Source: Roseburia_C sp900315735 (GTDB taxonomy: Bacteria; Bacillota; Clostridia; Lachnospirales; Lachnospiraceae). From it: a stretch of 42,290 bases of DNA. The stretch lies in NCBI GenBank assembly GCA_052118425.1, contig JBQKHF010000028.1; one strand, 5' to 3'. Of the stretch, positions 32,775 to 40,669 are shown in pieces (the stretch's first letter is position 1; each line of letters begins with the position of its first letter). Made by a program: the position numbers and the translations under genes. The notes beneath the pieces are model-generated. The model had not been told where the DNA came from and searched no databases. It saw only the letters and a program-made list of their open reading frames with translations.

Positions 32775-33227
32775 TTGCGGCTTGTGATTGTTGATGACAA
32801 TATGGATGAAATACATATGGCTGAAATGCTTATCCGTGACTGGTGCAGCGAACATAACATGACGGTCTGCTGTGATACCTTTACCGAAGGGGATGCTTTT
32901 TTATTGTCCGCCGCCTCGAATTCCTATGATTTGGTATTATTTGACATTTATCTGGATGAGGAAAACGGTATTGACCTGGCAGTTTCCTTTCGCAAGATTT
33001 CGCCAAAGACACCGATTGTCTTTCTGACCTCCAGTTCAGAATATCATGTGGAAGCTTTACACGTCCATGCCTTTGACTATCTGCAAAAGCCGATTACAAA
33101 AGATGCTATCCAGCAGTTATTAGATGACCTTCTGGCTGTCCGCCCTGCTTCAGAGGCTCATTTATTTCTGACGGAAGTTCCTTTGATTCTGCGTGACCAT
33201 CTTTGTCAGTTACAACAGTTTCAATGA
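32775..33227 (+). pseudogene. Truncated LytTR-type response regulator (receiver domain only)
   Basis: From a TTG start with AAAGGAGG upstream, the frame reads LRLVIVDDNMDEIHMAEM. It has the acidic pair D-D, the phospho-acceptor in LVLFDIYLDEENGIDLA, the Thr/Ser in VFLTSSSEYH and the Lys in YLQKPI: a complete receiver domain of about 120 residues. After RPASEAHLFLT (about 33165) the frame continues into sequence that belongs to the opposite-strand SpaA-like fragment and stops at 33227. The expected LytTR DNA-binding domain and any sensor kinase are missing. It could still be a stand-alone receiver, but the junction argues for truncation. Confidence 0.75.
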
Positions 33228-34050
33228 CCTTTCCATCCTTATCACGGATTTCAAATTCTACCCCTGCGATAGGCTTCTTTGTCACCTCATCTGTCTTTTC
33301 AATAATGATCTTACCTACAGCATATTCATCCTTCATGGTTACCTTCTGAATTTCAGCTGTCTCAGTTACCTCAAACTCTACATCTTTGGCAATCTTATAT
33401 CCATAAGGAGCTGTTTCCTCACGAAGAGTATATTTTCCAACCGGAAGTCTCTCTATCATATGAGTCTTTCCAGCCTCAGAAGTCCAGCTTTCTACAACAT
33501 TTCCTTCTGAATCAATTACTGATAACTTGGCACCTGCAATTTCCTTCTCATCAGTGATATCAGTCTTTGAAAATTCCACCTTGATAGGTGTGTTTTCAAA
33601 CTCAGCTGTAAACTCGATGACAGCTACATCTTCGCCCTGGTAAGAAGCATCCACATCAAATACCTCATCAGACTTCACATATCCCTTTGGAGCCTCGATT
33701 TCCTTCACATAATACTGTCCAAGTGGAAGGTCCGAAACAAAAGTTACTGTTCCATCTGCACCTGTGACTGCTTTCTCGATTCTTTCATCAGCTGCCACAA
33801 TGACTGTACCCTCAGAATTTACGATGTCCTCTTTTGCAAAAAGACCAAAGACAGCACCCTCTAAAGGCTTCTTGGTCTCTGAATCAGTTTTAACAACTGT
33901 AATCTTAACCTTCTGCCTTTCATTGGTTACATCCATTCCGGCATATACCACCTCTGTGTCCTGATCCACATAGGAAAGGTCTGCTTCGATAGGTGTACTG
34001 TCTAAAACAAATCCTTCAATGGTTGCTGTTTCTACAAGATAATACTTCTT
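33170..34050 (-). pseudogene. Internal fragment of a SpaA/Cna-B type surface adhesin
   Basis: On the minus strand an open frame without a proper start or end encodes at least two full Cna-B domains and parts of two more. Each begins with the isopeptide-forming Lys (KITVVKTD, VEFSKTD, IIIEKTD) and carries the E-box (YYVKEIEAPKGY, YTLREETAPYGY). Such domains form stalks of sortase-anchored adhesins or pilins. The frame enters from a ParM-like reading frame at about 34045 and is lost after KELP at about 33170, where the response regulator sequence starts. Signal peptide, N-terminal domain and LPxTG anchor are all absent. Confidence 0.82.
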
Positions 34051-34135
34051 TGATTGATGTGTTAAAGCAAAAGTTACTTGTCTTCATCTGTGACCATCCA
34101 TGGTCAATTCCAATTATCTCAATACTATTGTTCAT
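34016..34135 (-). pseudogene. N-terminal remnant of a ParM/StbA-like segregation protein
   Basis: A GGAGG site and ATG at 34135 start MNNSIEIIGIDHGWSQMKTS, the nucleotide-binding N-terminus typical of ParM-like actins on Firmicute plasmids and conjugative elements. Homology fades after SIKEV (about codon 31), where the bases AAAGAAGTA also fit the start of the SpaA-like fragment. The ParM frame then closes at codon 40. A full protein would be about 300 residues. Confidence 0.65.
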
Positions 34136-34154
34136 TCTGTGTTTCCTCCGTTTC

Positions 34155-34571
34155 CTAAATTCTCGCCCTAACATACTCTAAATCTCCTGTATAAGGGGTA
34201 TCCACCAGATACCAGTTACGGTCAATATCCATTTCCATCCGGGTTTTTACCCATTTGTCATCAACCTTGACTTCCAAGCATTCTCCACAATGGAATCCGA
34301 TATGTTCCCATAAATCTGATACCAGCAATCCATATCTGCCATTTTCACTGTTGTAGCCAAGTCTGCCTTCAATCTTCTTTTCTTTATTTGCCATAGCCAT
34401 CCCTCCCGATATACTACTTTGATTAGTGATTACTGCTTCACAACTTGTTTCTCTGTTCTTTATCTCCTCCATTCTGTCATCTGCCCATCCTGCTGTATTT
34501 GCCAATGACCAAAACAACAGTATTCCTACAATTCCAACTATAACTACGAACCAAATTAACACTGTGCTCAT
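34155..34571 (-). CDS. DUF5348-domain protein with N-terminal membrane segment
   Basis: 138 residues. Residues 1-57 look like a small membrane protein found in integrative elements (one membrane helix, then ANTAGWADDRMEEIKNRE). Residues from about 66 form a DUF5348 domain (EGRLGYNSENGRYGLLVSDLWEHIG, DRNWYLVDT). There are two good translation starts: the ATG at 34571 with AGGAAGG, and the ATG at 34394 with GGGAGGG. The simplest reading is two adjacent small genes fused by loss of a stop, or a second start inside one frame. DUF5348 genes are typical of conjugative transposons and usually lie near parM-like and replication genes, as here. Confidence 0.7.
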   Translation of the reverse strand: MSTVLIWFVVIVGIVGILLFWSLANTAGWADDRMEEIKNRETSCEAVITNQSSISGGMAMANKEKKIEGRLGYNSENGRYGLLVSDLWEHIGFHCGECLEVKVDDKWVKTRMEMDIDRNWYLVDTPYTGDLEYVRARI

Positions 34572-34646
34572 TCAATCCTTCCTCTCTGCCAATGATAATA
34601 AAAAAGAGGACCAAACCAGCCAGACAGAATACTCCATCTCAAAGTG

Positions 34647-34821
34647 CTAATTTAGTCCTCACTAAATGTTTCAATATAAAATTGTACCTCGATAAAGCTC
34701 ACAGAATCACTTCCAGAACGGTTGTGGACTTCTGTATAACTATCTCGGATTTCGGTTTTGATTTTAACAGCGCTGCCTTATCTTTACCGCTAAATTGGTA
34801 TAAAAATAAGGACTAAATTAG
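34647..34821. repeat. 175-bp gene-free element with 13-bp terminal inverted repeats
   Basis: CTAATTTAGTCCT at 34647-34659 is exactly inverted as AGGACTAAATTAG at 34809-34821. The inside has no convincing gene. Size and ends are like a small non-autonomous transposon, but no target-site duplication is evident. A recombination site is an alternative. Confidence 0.5.
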
Positions 34822-34851
34822 TGGCAACCCCTTGATTTTACTGGGTTTCTT

Positions 34852-35169
34852 CTAACTTGTCCCTATTATAACGCGCTCATCATCAAATATAATCAATGAC
34901 TCATGCTCATATAAAGTTACCCCTGTTTCTGCCTGCAATCTCAAAAAAAACATATTCAGGTTTCCTATATCATTAAAACAATCACGTATATTATCTGTTG
35001 TTTTTGAAAAATCAATCAAGATATATGACTTGTATTCATTCTGTGTAAAATACTCCGCAATCGTAGATTTGCCAACTCGTCTGGCACCTTCAAGTAAAAC
35101 TGCATACTTATCTGCATATTTTTCTTTCCATTCTATCAGTTTATTGTACGTTTTTCGTTTAAAATACAT
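34852..35169 (-). pseudogene. N-terminal fragment of an AAA ATPase (DUF4143-type)
   Basis: 105 codons starting MYFKRKTYNKLIEWKEKYADKYAVLLEGARRVGKSTIAEYF, with an intact Walker A loop (GARRVGKST). The frame ends at Walker B: HESLIIFDDERVIIGTS then a stop, where family members read LIIFDEVQ and continue for another 300 or more residues. The break is thus exactly after the Walker B strand. These ATPases are common mobile or defence-like accessory genes of unclear role. GGGGG precedes the ATG, and three regularly spaced repeats lie upstream. Confidence 0.78.
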
Positions 35170-35207
35170 CCTTTACCCCCTTAATATAAATCTGTTATAC
35201 CATGAAA

Positions 35208-35306
35208 TGTGCTTTTCTTCAAGATTGTACTTTTATATTTTGTGACTTTCTTCAAGATTTTATTTTGATAATTTGTGCTTTTCTTCAAAAAATCTTCATA
35301 AAACAA
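35208..35306. repeat. Three direct repeats at 33-bp spacing upstream of the truncated ATPase gene
   Basis: TGTGCTTTTCTTCAAGATT (35208), TGTGACTTTCTTCAAGATT (35241) and TGTGCTTTTCTTCAA (35274) start exactly 33 bases apart. That is about three helix turns, so a protein would see all three on one face. They lie 39 bp upstream of the ATPase start codon, suitable for autoregulation. Confidence 0.75.
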
Positions 35307-35335
35307 CTAACTCTATACGAGTCTCTCACATAAAA

Positions 35336-35369
35336 AATGCTCCGAAAAACAAAAGTTTTTCGGAGCATT
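35336..35369 (-). terminator. Terminator of the radical SAM gene
   Basis: AATGCTCCGAAAAAC and GTTTTTCGGAGCATT form a perfect 15-bp stem with an AAAA loop, followed on the minus strand by TTTTATG. It is about 25 bp after the gene. Confidence 0.92.
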
Positions 35370-35392
35370 ATAATCTCTATCATCTGATTTAA

Positions 35393-36892
35393 TTACTGAA
35401 AATCCTCATCTCTAAGTCCATTGGAACCATCTGCATGTTCGAATGCTGCAAGTTCCGGATGTTCTCTCTTTTCTTCTGTATAGTTCTCATAAGGTGCTTT
35501 CTTATGTTTCTGTTCTGCCCAGATACGGTCTGCGACAGGTCCCCACTCTTCTGCATAGTGATCACACTTAGAGCAAAGATGCTCAACGGTCTCCTCTGCC
35601 TCAGCGTTTGTTCCCTTCGCACCGGTCTTGTTTACCATTTCTCTTAAGAGCTTTGGATTCTCAAGCATCGGGCATGGACGCAGGTGGTTTCTGTTAAACG
35701 GCTGTCCTTCATGATATGCCTTAAACAATGGGCTCTGCAGCATCTCAAGGATGGACTTATCATGGATGTTGGAATCTGAGAAGTGGATAAATACACATGG
35801 CTCTGCGTCTCCCTGTGCATTGATGTGGAAGTAGTTACGTCCACCGGCGATACATCCACCAACAAATTCTCCGTCATTCTGGAAGTCCATTGGGAAGAAT
35901 CCGATATCATTGTCTCCGGTACGAACCCAACGAATCTTCTTGATGATTTCTTCACGTTGTTCCAATGTAGGCATCAGTTCCGGAGCTGCGTTCTGTCCTA
36001 CCGGCATGTAATGGAAGTAGAATCCGAAACGAGCACCCTTATCAGCAATGAAACGTAAGAATTTCTCATCGGTAACTGCCTCTACATTGGCTCTGGTATA
36101 ACAGATAGAAGTACCGAATACGATACCATACTGTTTCAAAAGGTCCATTGCCTTCATAACTGCTGCATAATGTCCGTCACCACGACGACCATCATTTGTC
36201 TCAGGTGTTCCTTCGATAGAAAGAAGGAATGTAATATTTCCAAGTTCTACAATCTTCTTACATAACTCATCATCAATCAGAGTTGAGTTAGAGAAAAGAC
36301 CAAACATACAATCATTATGCTTCTCAGCAAGTTTTAAAATATCATTCTTACGAACGGTAGGTTCTCCACCTGTCATAAAGTAAAGATAAGTTCCAAGTTC
36401 CTTACCCTGTGTAACAATCTTATCCATATCTTCGTATGACATGTTGTTCTTGTGACCATATGTACCAGACCAGCAGCCTACACAATGCATGTTACATGCG
36501 TCTGTCGGGTCAAACAGAATCAGCCATGGGATGTTACAGTTATACTTCTCACGGTTTGCTCTGATTGTCTTTGTTCCACGGAAAAATGCTTCATATCCTA
36601 AATTCAGAAGGAATTTCTTAGCATAGTTTGGATTTGTCTCATCCAGAACACGGTTTACAAATTTCACCCATCTGTTCTCCGGATTCTTTATATACTCTCT
36701 AACCTTATCCAATGTTGCCTTATCTGCGCCATCTCCCCAGAAAGCCTCTGCCTTATCAACAAGATCAAGGAATGTTTCCTGTCTTTTCGCGATGTCATCT
36801 GTCTTTGTCAATTTACCAACGATACCATTGACCATTATCTCAAAAGCTTTTCTTTCTACTTTGTGCTGTGTGTTTTCAACGAATGAAGCCAT
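35393..36892 (-). CDS. Radical SAM enzyme with C-terminal cysteine-rich region
   Basis: 499 residues. After a helical N-terminal domain of about 130 residues comes the radical SAM core with the cluster motif CNMHCVGC (C-x3-C-x2-C) near residue 133. It is followed by the SAM-binding MTGGEPTVRK. The C-terminal part has further Cys groups (CIAGG...EPCVF, CPM, CSKC) that could hold an auxiliary iron-sulfur cluster in SPASM-like fashion. The substrate is unknown; no precursor peptide gene is evident next to it. The ATG at 36892 has GGGAGGAAG upstream; a start 20 codons earlier lacks one. It lies 183 bp after a lipoprotein gene and has its own terminator. Confidence 0.88.
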   Translation of the reverse strand: MASFVENTQHKVERKAFEIMVNGIVGKLTKTDDIAKRQETFLDLVDKAEAFWGDGADKATLDKVREYIKNPENRWVKFVNRVLDETNPNYAKKFLLNLGYEAFFRGTKTIRANREKYNCNIPWLILFDPTDACNMHCVGCWSGTYGHKNNMSYEDMDKIVTQGKELGTYLYFMTGGEPTVRKNDILKLAEKHNDCMFGLFSNSTLIDDELCKKIVELGNITFLLSIEGTPETNDGRRGDGHYAAVMKAMDLLKQYGIVFGTSICYTRANVEAVTDEKFLRFIADKGARFGFYFHYMPVGQNAAPELMPTLEQREEIIKKIRWVRTGDNDIGFFPMDFQNDGEFVGGCIAGGRNYFHINAQGDAEPCVFIHFSDSNIHDKSILEMLQSPLFKAYHEGQPFNRNHLRPCPMLENPKLLREMVNKTGAKGTNAEAEETVEHLCSKCDHYAEEWGPVADRIWAEQKHKKAPYENYTEEKREHPELAAFEHADGSNGLRDEDFQ

Positions 36893-37075
36893 GCTAACTT
36901 CCTCCCTCTTTTTTCTTCTATGTATTTTAACATTTATTAGTATAAGAAACAATGCGTTTTTTTGACATATACAATAGATTTTTTTTGTATGGTCTGGTTA
37001 TACTTTTTCCTCGATTTGTATATCTGACAGCACAAATTGTCCATTTTGTTTGTTCTTCCAGTCGTGATTATTACT

Positions 37076-37879
37076 TCACTTCTGCATTGATAAACTGTTC
37101 CATTCCACTCCCGATTCATCCGTCCATGTGTCTTTTCCATCATAAATATAGACAGCATTTGTACGATCCATGTAGCGACCATCTGCCAGTAAATAGACCG
37201 TAGTCTCATCGCCCCTTTGATTGACCAATTCTTCGACATCCGGCCAATTATCTTTATTCTCAAATTTTTCAGTCGATAAATTTGAATCATCCATTGCCGT
37301 TTCTTCTGGAAGCTGTACTACTTCTACAATTGCCTCAATTGTTTCAACCGGAGCGTCACTCCACGGATATGCCGAATCATCACAGCCGGCCTGCTCAAGT
37401 AACTCGTTTGCGTCAGAGCCAAGTAATTTCTGATATGCATCATACACAGATGCAAGCTTATTCGAAAATTCCACCTGATCAGAGTTTCCTTTATCAGAAA
37501 GCCATGATACTGTTTCTTTTTTAATCTCATCTGTCGTCATGCTGGTTCCAACTCCCCAGTCGAGCAAATGTGCAGCAACCTTAACAGAAATCAATCCATT
37601 TCCTGTGGTTCCTGGCTGAATATCCGTATTGATTTCATCTAATACATCTCTGAATTCTTTATATGACGGCTTCACATCCTGTAATTGATTTTGTTCCTTC
37701 GCCTCTGTTTGCTCCATATTATTATCTTCTGCTGTTGCCAGCTCACTATTATCTTCGCTCGCAACGACCTGCTCTGTACTGTTTCCGGTATTTGTCATAG
37801 TTCCGGTTTCCTGCTGCCCACATGCGGTCAATGAACATACCATAATTACAGAAATTATCAAAAATAACTTATTCTTCAT
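37076..37879 (-). CDS. Uncharacterised secreted lipoprotein
   Basis: 267 residues starting MKNKLFLIISVIMVCSLTACGQQ, a clear lipoprotein signal with Cys at residue 20. A long Thr/Asn/Glu/Gln linker follows (about 22-70). A folded helical part comes next (YKEFRDVLDEINTDI...AAHLLDWGVGTSMTTDEIKKE). The end is a small beta-rich domain: VYLLADGRYMDRTNAVYIYDGKDTWTDESGVEWNS. I do not recognise a family. The AGGAG site fits the ATG at 37879. The gene lies between the nitroreductase gene and the radical SAM gene on the same strand. Confidence 0.82.
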   Translation of the reverse strand: MKNKLFLIISVIMVCSLTACGQQETGTMTNTGNSTEQVVASEDNSELATAEDNNMEQTEAKEQNQLQDVKPSYKEFRDVLDEINTDIQPGTTGNGLISVKVAAHLLDWGVGTSMTTDEIKKETVSWLSDKGNSDQVEFSNKLASVYDAYQKLLGSDANELLEQAGCDDSAYPWSDAPVETIEAIVEVVQLPEETAMDDSNLSTEKFENKDNWPDVEELVNQRGDETTVYLLADGRYMDRTNAVYIYDGKDTWTDESGVEWNSLSMQK

Positions 37880-37935
37880 ATCTTTTTTCTCCTGTCATTC
37901 TACATTATTATTCGTTCCATGATGATATATTTAGT

Positions 37936-38688
37936 TTAGTAGCAAATTGCATAAGTATATTTTGCAATGAGCGTCTGCACAACACCATCATCCGCTGTAT
38001 CTACATACAATATTCTATTGTATGTATAACCCTCATGTTCAAGACAGCTTTCAAGTATAAAAAGGAATATCCCCATATCTATCTTATTGTAATATAGCAC
38101 CTTATCAATGGGCATGATTCCTCTTTTCCCAGGCTGCTTAAATCTATACACCATCAAATCCTTACCTGTATTCTCAACTATCCAAGGCTGTGTATTGCAA
38201 GCACTGGGAGCGAAACGTGCAATTTCAGCCACTCCCAACGAACTACCTCTCCAAATCTCTTGCAAAGGTTTTCTCTTTGACTTAAAAATATCTTTTCGGA
38301 ATTTTTCTTCAGGCATTTTGGCAATCGAAATCATAATGACAAAATCCAGCCCATTGATCTGCACATCCTTCGGTCTGCCTATTCCAAACCATAAAGCACC
38401 GATATTCTTTGATGCAAGGTACAAATCAATCTGCTCCCCAAGATATCCAATGTTCTGCAGATATCCTTCTTTGCTTTCACTATAAAATAATAGGCAAAAT
38501 TGTCCACCCCGTTTACAGTTTGTCTCATTTTCAGGAACAATACGGATTTCTATTTTAATTTCGTCATGAAGTGGTTTTACTGATTCAATAAATTCTTCAA
38601 GTTCCCGAATGTCATAATCTGTAATCATACCTGTATCTCGAAACACATGAAAAGATTTTCTCTTAAAAATTTGCTTATAATAATCCAT
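37936..38688 (-). CDS. Nitroreductase family protein (TM1586-like)
   Basis: 250 residues from an ATG with GAGGTGGGG upstream. The start MDYYKQIFKRKSFHVFRDTG and the segments GYLGEQIDLYLASKNIGALWFGIGRP and FAPSACNTQPWIVENTGKDL fit the putative nitroreductase family of flavoproteins. FMN would bind through the basic N-terminus and the SACNTQPW region. The substrate is not known. It lies last in the run TetR-KTR protein-flavodoxin-membrane protein, pointing to a redox or detoxification module. Confidence 0.85.
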   Translation of the reverse strand: MDYYKQIFKRKSFHVFRDTGMITDYDIRELEEFIESVKPLHDEIKIEIRIVPENETNCKRGGQFCLLFYSESKEGYLQNIGYLGEQIDLYLASKNIGALWFGIGRPKDVQINGLDFVIMISIAKMPEEKFRKDIFKSKRKPLQEIWRGSSLGVAEIARFAPSACNTQPWIVENTGKDLMVYRFKQPGKRGIMPIDKVLYYNKIDMGIFLFILESCLEHEGYTYNRILYVDTADDGVVQTLIAKYTYAICY

Positions 38689-38765
38689 ATAATTCCCCAC
38701 CTCTATATTAGGGTTACTGACAACATTTTTTCATTCATTTTCTGCCTCCCCTCATGAAAATACTC

Positions 38766-39182
38766 CTAAAACCTCTGTATAATTCTTGCAATCTCCATAA
38801 CTGCAACCTTCAGCATCACTCCGCCGGACATTACATAAAACCATATCTCACGCATACGCTGCGATTTTGCAATTGGTGTTGCTATTGCTGCGATAATTAT
38901 GATTGCAGCTCCGACACATCCAACGATATTTGGAACGCTCACAAGCGAAAATATTCCGGGATTACAGCTTCCATCTATCGTATACTGAATTGTTTTATCC
39001 AGTCCGTCTCTTGCCGCTGCAAAGCAGCATATAACAAGACCATATACCAAAACAAACAGGCTCCTTCTGCCCCAGAAATTTATGCTGTTTCTGTTACTGA
39101 TTGAATATCCAACAAATCCGACCAGTGATAAAATCATAAGTGTAGTAACTGTTGTTACCATATTTCCAAAATAAAGCTTCAT
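38766..39182 (-). CDS. Small membrane protein of unknown function
   Basis: 138 residues with four hydrophobic helices (TLMILSLVGFVGYSI; SLFVLVYGLVICCFAAA; VGCVGAAIIIIAAIATPIA; IWFYVMSGGVMLKVAVMEI). It starts 15 bp after the flavodoxin stop with GGAGG in the gap, so it is translated from the same message. No family was recognised. Its partners in the operon suggest a membrane part of a flavin-based redox function (inference). Confidence 0.78.
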   Translation of the reverse strand: MKLYFGNMVTTVTTLMILSLVGFVGYSISNRNSINFWGRRSLFVLVYGLVICCFAAARDGLDKTIQYTIDGSCNPGIFSLVSVPNIVGCVGAAIIIIAAIATPIAKSQRMREIWFYVMSGGVMLKVAVMEIARIIQRF

Positions 39183-39197
39183 CTGTTTTTCCTCCTG

Positions 39198-39704
39198 CTA
39201 ATTCTCACTTTTATACCACTCAGTAACTGCCTTTAAATTTTGTAAAGACACTCGCTTTTCGCCATTTACCATCATGTCTAACATGTCATCCTCTTCGGGA
39301 GTGCGGTCGGTTTTAGCTGCCAGTCCCTTTCCAGCAGTTTTAACCATGATATTCATCATGAAACGATATACTCCATGAAGCTTCTTCACATCAAAATTTC
39401 CCTGTAATGTAAATAGAGGAATCCTCTGTGGAATAGCATTTTTATCTCTGACTTCTTTTAACTGTGTGCCTGTCTGTCCCATGCCGACTCCACAAACTGC
39501 ACGCACTTTATACCTTTTTACTGCCTCTTTATATCCTTTAATACCACCTGCCATAATCCATCCTAGATAAATGATTTCACTGCCGGCAGGCACATTGCTT
39601 TTTGCCTGCTGTAAACTATGTACAGGCAGATTCAATTCTTTTCCTAATAATCTCGCATACTCTGCTGTGCTTCCGGTGTTTGATGTATATATAATTGCTT
39701 TCAT
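39198..39704 (-). CDS. Flavodoxin-like protein
   Basis: 168 residues. The N-terminal FMN loop IYTSNTGSTAEYARLLGKEL (about 4-23) and the II-YLGWIMAGGIKGYK segment define a flavodoxin fold. The end (TAGKGLAAKTDRTPEEDDMLDMM) resembles the flavodoxin-domain proteins related to protoporphyrinogen oxidase HemG. It carries electrons by bound FMN in the cytoplasm. It follows a terminator-like hairpin after the TetR/KTR genes and leads the flavodoxin-membrane protein-nitroreductase run. Confidence 0.88.
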   Translation of the reverse strand: MKAIIYTSNTGSTAEYARLLGKELNLPVHSLQQAKSNVPAGSEIIYLGWIMAGGIKGYKEAVKRYKVRAVCGVGMGQTGTQLKEVRDKNAIPQRIPLFTLQGNFDVKKLHGVYRFMMNIMVKTAGKGLAAKTDRTPEEDDMLDMMVNGEKRVSLQNLKAVTEWYKSEN

Positions 39705-39727
39705 TCTTATCTGACCTCCATAATATA

Positions 39728-39773
39728 AATAACGCAGTGCAAAACTGTAACATTACAATCTGCACTGCGTCTT
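39728..39773 (-). terminator. Terminator or attenuator between the KTR gene and flavodoxin gene
   Basis: GACGCAGTGCA.ATTGTAA and TTACAGTT.TGCACTGCGT form a long stem with one or two mismatches, followed on the minus strand by TATTTATATTA. It begins right at the stop codon of the KTR gene. Confidence 0.8.
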
Positions 39774-39948
39774 AGCGTCTGGCTTCCTTTACTATAAATT
39801 TTTCTGCATCAATCAGGCTTTCTTCTTTACATTTCGGGCAAAACAAAGGAAAATTTGTAAGCACTATATCTTTCCTTAGTTTCAATCTTGTCTTATTTCC
39901 ACATCTAGGGCAAAGAATCCATTCCTGATGCTCTGATACATCGCTCAA
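39772..39948 (-). CDS. Cysteine-rich KTR-domain zinc-ribbon protein
   Basis: 58 residues from a TTG start with GGGTGA upstream; a stop codon lies in frame just before it, so no longer protein is possible. It contains WILCPRCGNKTRLKLRKD and FPLFCPKCKEESLIDAEKF, two CPxC pairs around the K-T-R motif that names the family. The four Cys probably bind zinc. Such proteins are frequent in Firmicute mobile elements and next to transcription regulators, with unknown function. It begins 14 bp after the TetR stop and is surely co-transcribed with it. Confidence 0.85.
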   Translation of the reverse strand: MSDVSEHQEWILCPRCGNKTRLKLRKDIVLTNFPLFCPKCKEESLIDAEKFIVKEARR

Positions 39949-39962
39949 ATTGCTTCACCCTT

Positions 39963-40577
39963 TCAACTTGTCTGCATTTCCTGCTGGAAATGATCCATAT
40001 GCTCTTCAAGAAGCTTAATTACCCGGCTCTTGTCATTTGCCCCATCATATATGCTGTAAAGCAAAAAAATTGGTCCATAAAAATCAAGTGCTGCCTGTCT
40101 GGCTTTTACTTCATCCTCCAGTATTCCTGCAAACAAAGCTTCCATATAAGTTAGTGGTCCACTTGCAAGGTAATTCTGATATAACTGTGCCATCTGTGGC
40201 TCTCTGTACTGTTCCAATGTCAGCATCTTACGGAAACAGCTTGAAAACTCTTCCTCTGTCCAATGAAGGAACTGCACCTTTGTGAACTGCTTAATCTTGT
40301 CAAATGCCGTTTCTTTATACTCGGCTGCAACCTTTTTCAAATCACCTTCCGGCATTTCATACTGCTTTACTCTCTCCCTGTCCAATTCATTCATTTTTTC
40401 AATAATACTGTTCAATATTTCCTGCTTACTTTCATAATGCTTATACATTGCAGCCTTGGTTACTCCAAGCTTTGAAGCAATATCATTCATGGATGTTCCC
40501 ATATATCCACTCTGTGCAAATAGCTTCAAAGCTTCTTCCAGTATCTTTTCCTTTGTGTTCTTTTCTTTCACTTCCAT
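39963..40577 (-). CDS. TetR/AcrR family transcriptional regulator
   Basis: 204 residues. The N-terminal TetR HTH covers about 8-55 (TKEKILEEALKLFAQSGYMGTSMNDIASKLGVTKAAMYKHYESKQEIL). The C-terminal helical ligand domain has Cys and many aromatic residues (FTKVQFLHWTEEEFSSCFRKML). The ATG at 40577 follows a GAAGAGAG site. Two near-palindromes sit just upstream, consistent with autorepression. Downstream genes on the strand are the KTR protein and a flavodoxin/nitroreductase group, its likely targets, with the aldo/keto reductase upstream. Confidence 0.92.
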   Translation of the reverse strand: MEVKEKNTKEKILEEALKLFAQSGYMGTSMNDIASKLGVTKAAMYKHYESKQEILNSIIEKMNELDRERVKQYEMPEGDLKKVAAEYKETAFDKIKQFTKVQFLHWTEEEFSSCFRKMLTLEQYREPQMAQLYQNYLASGPLTYMEALFAGILEDEVKARQAALDFYGPIFLLYSIYDGANDKSRVIKLLEEHMDHFQQEMQTS

Positions 40578-40604
40578 ATCTCTCTTCAAATTAACGCTAT
40601 CAGC

Positions 40605-40624
40605 AAGTTACCTTTCGGTTACTT
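40605..40624. promoter_or_regulatory. TetR operator-like palindrome 1
   Basis: AAGTTACC, TTTC, GGTTACTT: arms match in seven of eight positions around a 4-base centre. It lies 28 bp upstream of the tetR start codon. Confidence 0.65.
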
Positions 40625-40633
40625 TTGTATTAT

Positions 40634-40651
40634 AGTTACCTACCGGTAACT
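40634..40651. promoter_or_regulatory. TetR operator-like palindrome 2
   Basis: AGTTACC, TACC, GGTAACT: perfect 7-bp arms around a 4-base centre, same arm sequence as palindrome 1. The centres are about 28 bp apart. Confidence 0.7.
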
Positions 40652-40669
40652 TGTCAAGTAAATTTAAAA

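Noticed and set aside
35208..35306. CRISPR-like short array before the ATPase fragment
   Set aside because: Only three degenerate units, AT-rich, spacing of 33 bases includes only about 14 bases between units; better explained as protein-binding iterons.
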